Assembly: GCF_002019695.1 (NCBI RefSeq)
Contig: NZ_KV917376.1
Span: forward strand, 3,978,974-4,042,973
Source of the DNA: Evansella clarkii
GTDB taxonomy: Bacteria; Bacillota; Bacilli; Bacillales; Salisediminibacteriaceae
Reading direction: 5' to 3'
DNA: 64,000 nt
Shown here: piece by piece, positions 62,767-64,000 of the stretch
Layout of the letters: every line of letters starts with the position of its first letter
Numbering within the stretch: position 1 is the first letter of the stretch
Program-made: the position numbers and the translations under genes
Notes under the pieces: model-generated
Databases searched by the model: none
Told to the model about the DNA's origin: nothing
What the model saw: only the letters and a program-made list of their open reading frames with translations

Positions 62767-63564
62767 TCACTCTTGAGAAGAAGGAACCATCCAGTTCTTC
62801 AGACTCTTGATTATTCCGTTTACTTCATCAGAAGTTCTGACGGCTACCTGGTGGTCGATCCCCTCCACCCTTATACTCCTTACATTCGGCAGTTTTTTTT
62901 CAAACAGCCTCTGGTATTTAAAAAAGAAGATATCCAGAGTTCCGTGAACTACTGCCACAGGGCATGTAATCTCAGGGAGCCTGTCTGTAGCGTTATAATA
63001 TCTGCCGCTCCGAAAAAGACTTTTTACTATTTTAGGATTAGAAGAATTAATACTCTTAAAAACCTTCTTCCTGTGTTTTTTTGCTCCTATGCCTATAGTA
63101 TGCGAGAGCGAAAGTACTACAGCCAATAGCTTAATAATATGGAAGGTTCCGAGAAATTCCACAATCCGGATGCCTAATGAAAGTACAGGTGTACTCACTT
63201 CTGAAAAACTTGTCAATAAGATGACCCCCGCCGTTCTTTCAGGATATGAAAGGGCGAAATCCTGTGCCGCCACTCCGCCCATGGAATATCCGCAAACGAT
63301 CACTTTGTACAGTTTCAAATGGTCTGCCAGTGCCCGGATATCCTCTGTCCAGTCGGAAATCGTATAATCTTCTCTTGTTCCGTCAGTGCTTTTCCCGCTG
63401 CCTCTGTTATCAAAAGTAATAACCTGGAAATGGTTTTTCAACTTTTTCTGATGGTCGTAAAATGTGCCTGCCCCCATACCAGGAGGGCAAATAAATATAA
63501 TTGGCGGACCTTCCCCTGTTGTTTCGTAATATAAAGCAGCTCCGTCAGAATGAAAGTAAGGCAT
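62767..63564 (-). CDS. Alpha/beta hydrolase
   Basis: 265 residues. Nucleophile elbow CGYSMGG (Ser94), general Asp in HGTLDIFFF (about 215) and His in EGIDHQVAV (about 243). The oxyanion region is CPPGMGAG. The N-terminus (FHSDGAALYYETTGEGPPIIF) is typical of the 3-oxoadipate enol-lactonase-like/esterase group. No signal peptide. Substrate unknown. ATG at 63564 follows AGGAGAGTCACT. Confidence 0.9.
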   Translation of the reverse strand: MPYFHSDGAALYYETTGEGPPIIFICPPGMGAGTFYDHQKKLKNHFQVITFDNRGSGKSTDGTREDYTISDWTEDIRALADHLKLYKVIVCGYSMGGVAAQDFALSYPERTAGVILLTSFSEVSTPVLSLGIRIVEFLGTFHIIKLLAVVLSLSHTIGIGAKKHRKKVFKSINSSNPKIVKSLFRSGRYYNATDRLPEITCPVAVVHGTLDIFFFKYQRLFEKKLPNVRSIRVEGIDHQVAVRTSDEVNGIIKSLKNWMVPSSQE

Positions 63565-63685
63565 AGTGACTCTCCTGTCCTCTGTTTAAAGATTCACTGT
63601 TCAAATGATTACTATGTAAAATACCTTTCTGTAAAATCTTTTAAACTAAGTCAGTATCATCTGAAAGAATGCTGATTAATTATTC

Positions 63686-63710
63686 AAACCAGAAGCGCTA
63701 TAGTTTCGTC
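63686..63710 (+). promoter_or_regulatory. ECF-type promoter candidate for the sigma gene
   Basis: AAACC (63686-63690), 16-bp spacer, CGTC (63707-63710). This matches the AAC...CGTC pattern of Bacillus extracytoplasmic-function sigma factors, so the downstream sigma gene is probably autoregulated. Confidence 0.6.
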
Positions 63711-63738
63711 TAAATTATTAGGAAGAGGTGAAACAGAG

Positions 63739-64000
63739 ATGAACGAACCAGAGCAAATGGAGGCGGGATTTGAAAATTTTGATGAAAGAGTTCAAATAAT
63801 TGATAAGTTAATGGATGAATACAGCGATGCGATATTACATCTTGTTTATACATATGTGAAAAACGAGACAACAGCAGAAGATTTAACTCAGGAAATTTTT
63901 ATTAAATGTTTTGAGAAGCTGCATCAATTCAATGAGCGGTCTACTTTAAAAACCTGGCTGTACCGGATTGCCAGTAATCATTGCAAAGACTACTTAAAGA
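63739..64000 (+). CDS. ECF RNA polymerase sigma factor (3' end outside window)
   Basis: The first 87 codons of a sigma-70-family ECF factor. Region 2 is clear: LMDEYSDAILHLVYTYVKNETTAEDLTQEIFIKCFEKL, then STLKTWLYRIASNHCKDYLK. The ATG at 63739 follows GGAAGAGGTGAAACAG. Region 4 and any anti-sigma gene lie beyond the right edge. Related to SigM, SigV or SigW-type stress factors; which one cannot be told. Confidence 0.92.
   Translation, partial: MNEPEQMEAGFENFDERVQIIDKLMDEYSDAILHLVYTYVKNETTAEDLTQEIFIKCFEKLHQFNERSTLKTWLYRIASNHCKDYLK

Overview
The window looks like chromosomal DNA of a low-GC, Gram-positive, spore-forming Bacillaceae, probably a salt- or alkali-tolerant one. The signs are strong GGAGG ribosome sites with many TTG and GTG starts, a T-box and a SAM-I (S-box) leader, lipoprotein signals, a YjcZ-type tiny sporulation protein, a PaiB homologue, a flotillin, and two compatible-solute proteins (an OpuAC-type betaine-binding lipoprotein and a BCCT carrier) together with a DUF368 lipid-carrier transporter. 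No rRNA, tRNA, CRISPR array, prophage or replication origin was seen. Many genes are monocistronic or in pairs and face either way, as in an accessory or niche-adaptation part of a Bacillus-type chromosome.

Layout. 0-5.3 kb: end of a flavin monooxygenase-like gene, membrane proteins, a YtrA-type GntR/ABC operon and a PadR/rhomboid pair. 5.3-15.1 kb: DinB, a phosphotransferase, a serine hydrolase, two frameshifted genes (a GNAT and a glycosyltransferase-like gene), an RsgA paralogue, a tandem DUF6241 pair with a 13-G tract at the second start, small membrane proteins, PaiB and YwqG. 15.2-24.0 kb: two apparently identical IS3-family (IS150-type) elements in opposite orientation, enclosing a subtilase, ASCH and RibD-like enzymes, a T-box-controlled MFS exporter, a YjcZ-like peptide and a MarR/GNAT pair. 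24.2-32.2 kb: OpuAC-like lipoprotein, flavin amine oxidase, the ATP-grasp / alpha-E-transglutaminase operon, and an MFS exporter with its ArsR-like regulator. 32.3-32.9 kb: a tandem array of 101-bp units. 32.9-38 kb: DUF368, a PadR / permease-prefix pair, DUF3231 and a serine hydrolase. 38.1-43.9 kb: a sulfur island (metNIQ, an LLM monooxygenase under an S-box, and a divergent acyl-CoA-dehydrogenase-like oxidoreductase). 44-51 kb: VOC, Nudix, a MetOD1-type sensor and LacZ. 51.6-64 kb: AraC, DinB, a LysM protein, BCCT, HxlR/SDR, lipoproteins, flotillin, an alpha/beta hydrolase and the start of an ECF sigma factor.

How parts work together. The S-box leader should switch on organosulfur use (flavin monooxygenase plus methionine import) when S-adenosylmethionine is low. 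The ATP-grasp, alpha-E and transglutaminase domains form a known but biochemically poorly defined peptide-modifying module; here alpha-E and transglutaminase are fused. Several regulator/target pairs are compact: GntR-ABC, PadR-rhomboid, PadR-membrane protein, MarR-GNAT, ArsR-MFS.

Recurrent oddities. Short palindromes with a GTGCC/GGCAC core recur between genes and host both IS insertions exactly at their centre. Two unrelated 21-bp-period arrays and a 101-bp tandem array lie in intergenic DNA. At least four genes are broken by a single frameshift or stop, which may be true decay or assembly error. All assignments are from reading the sequence; no database search was possible.
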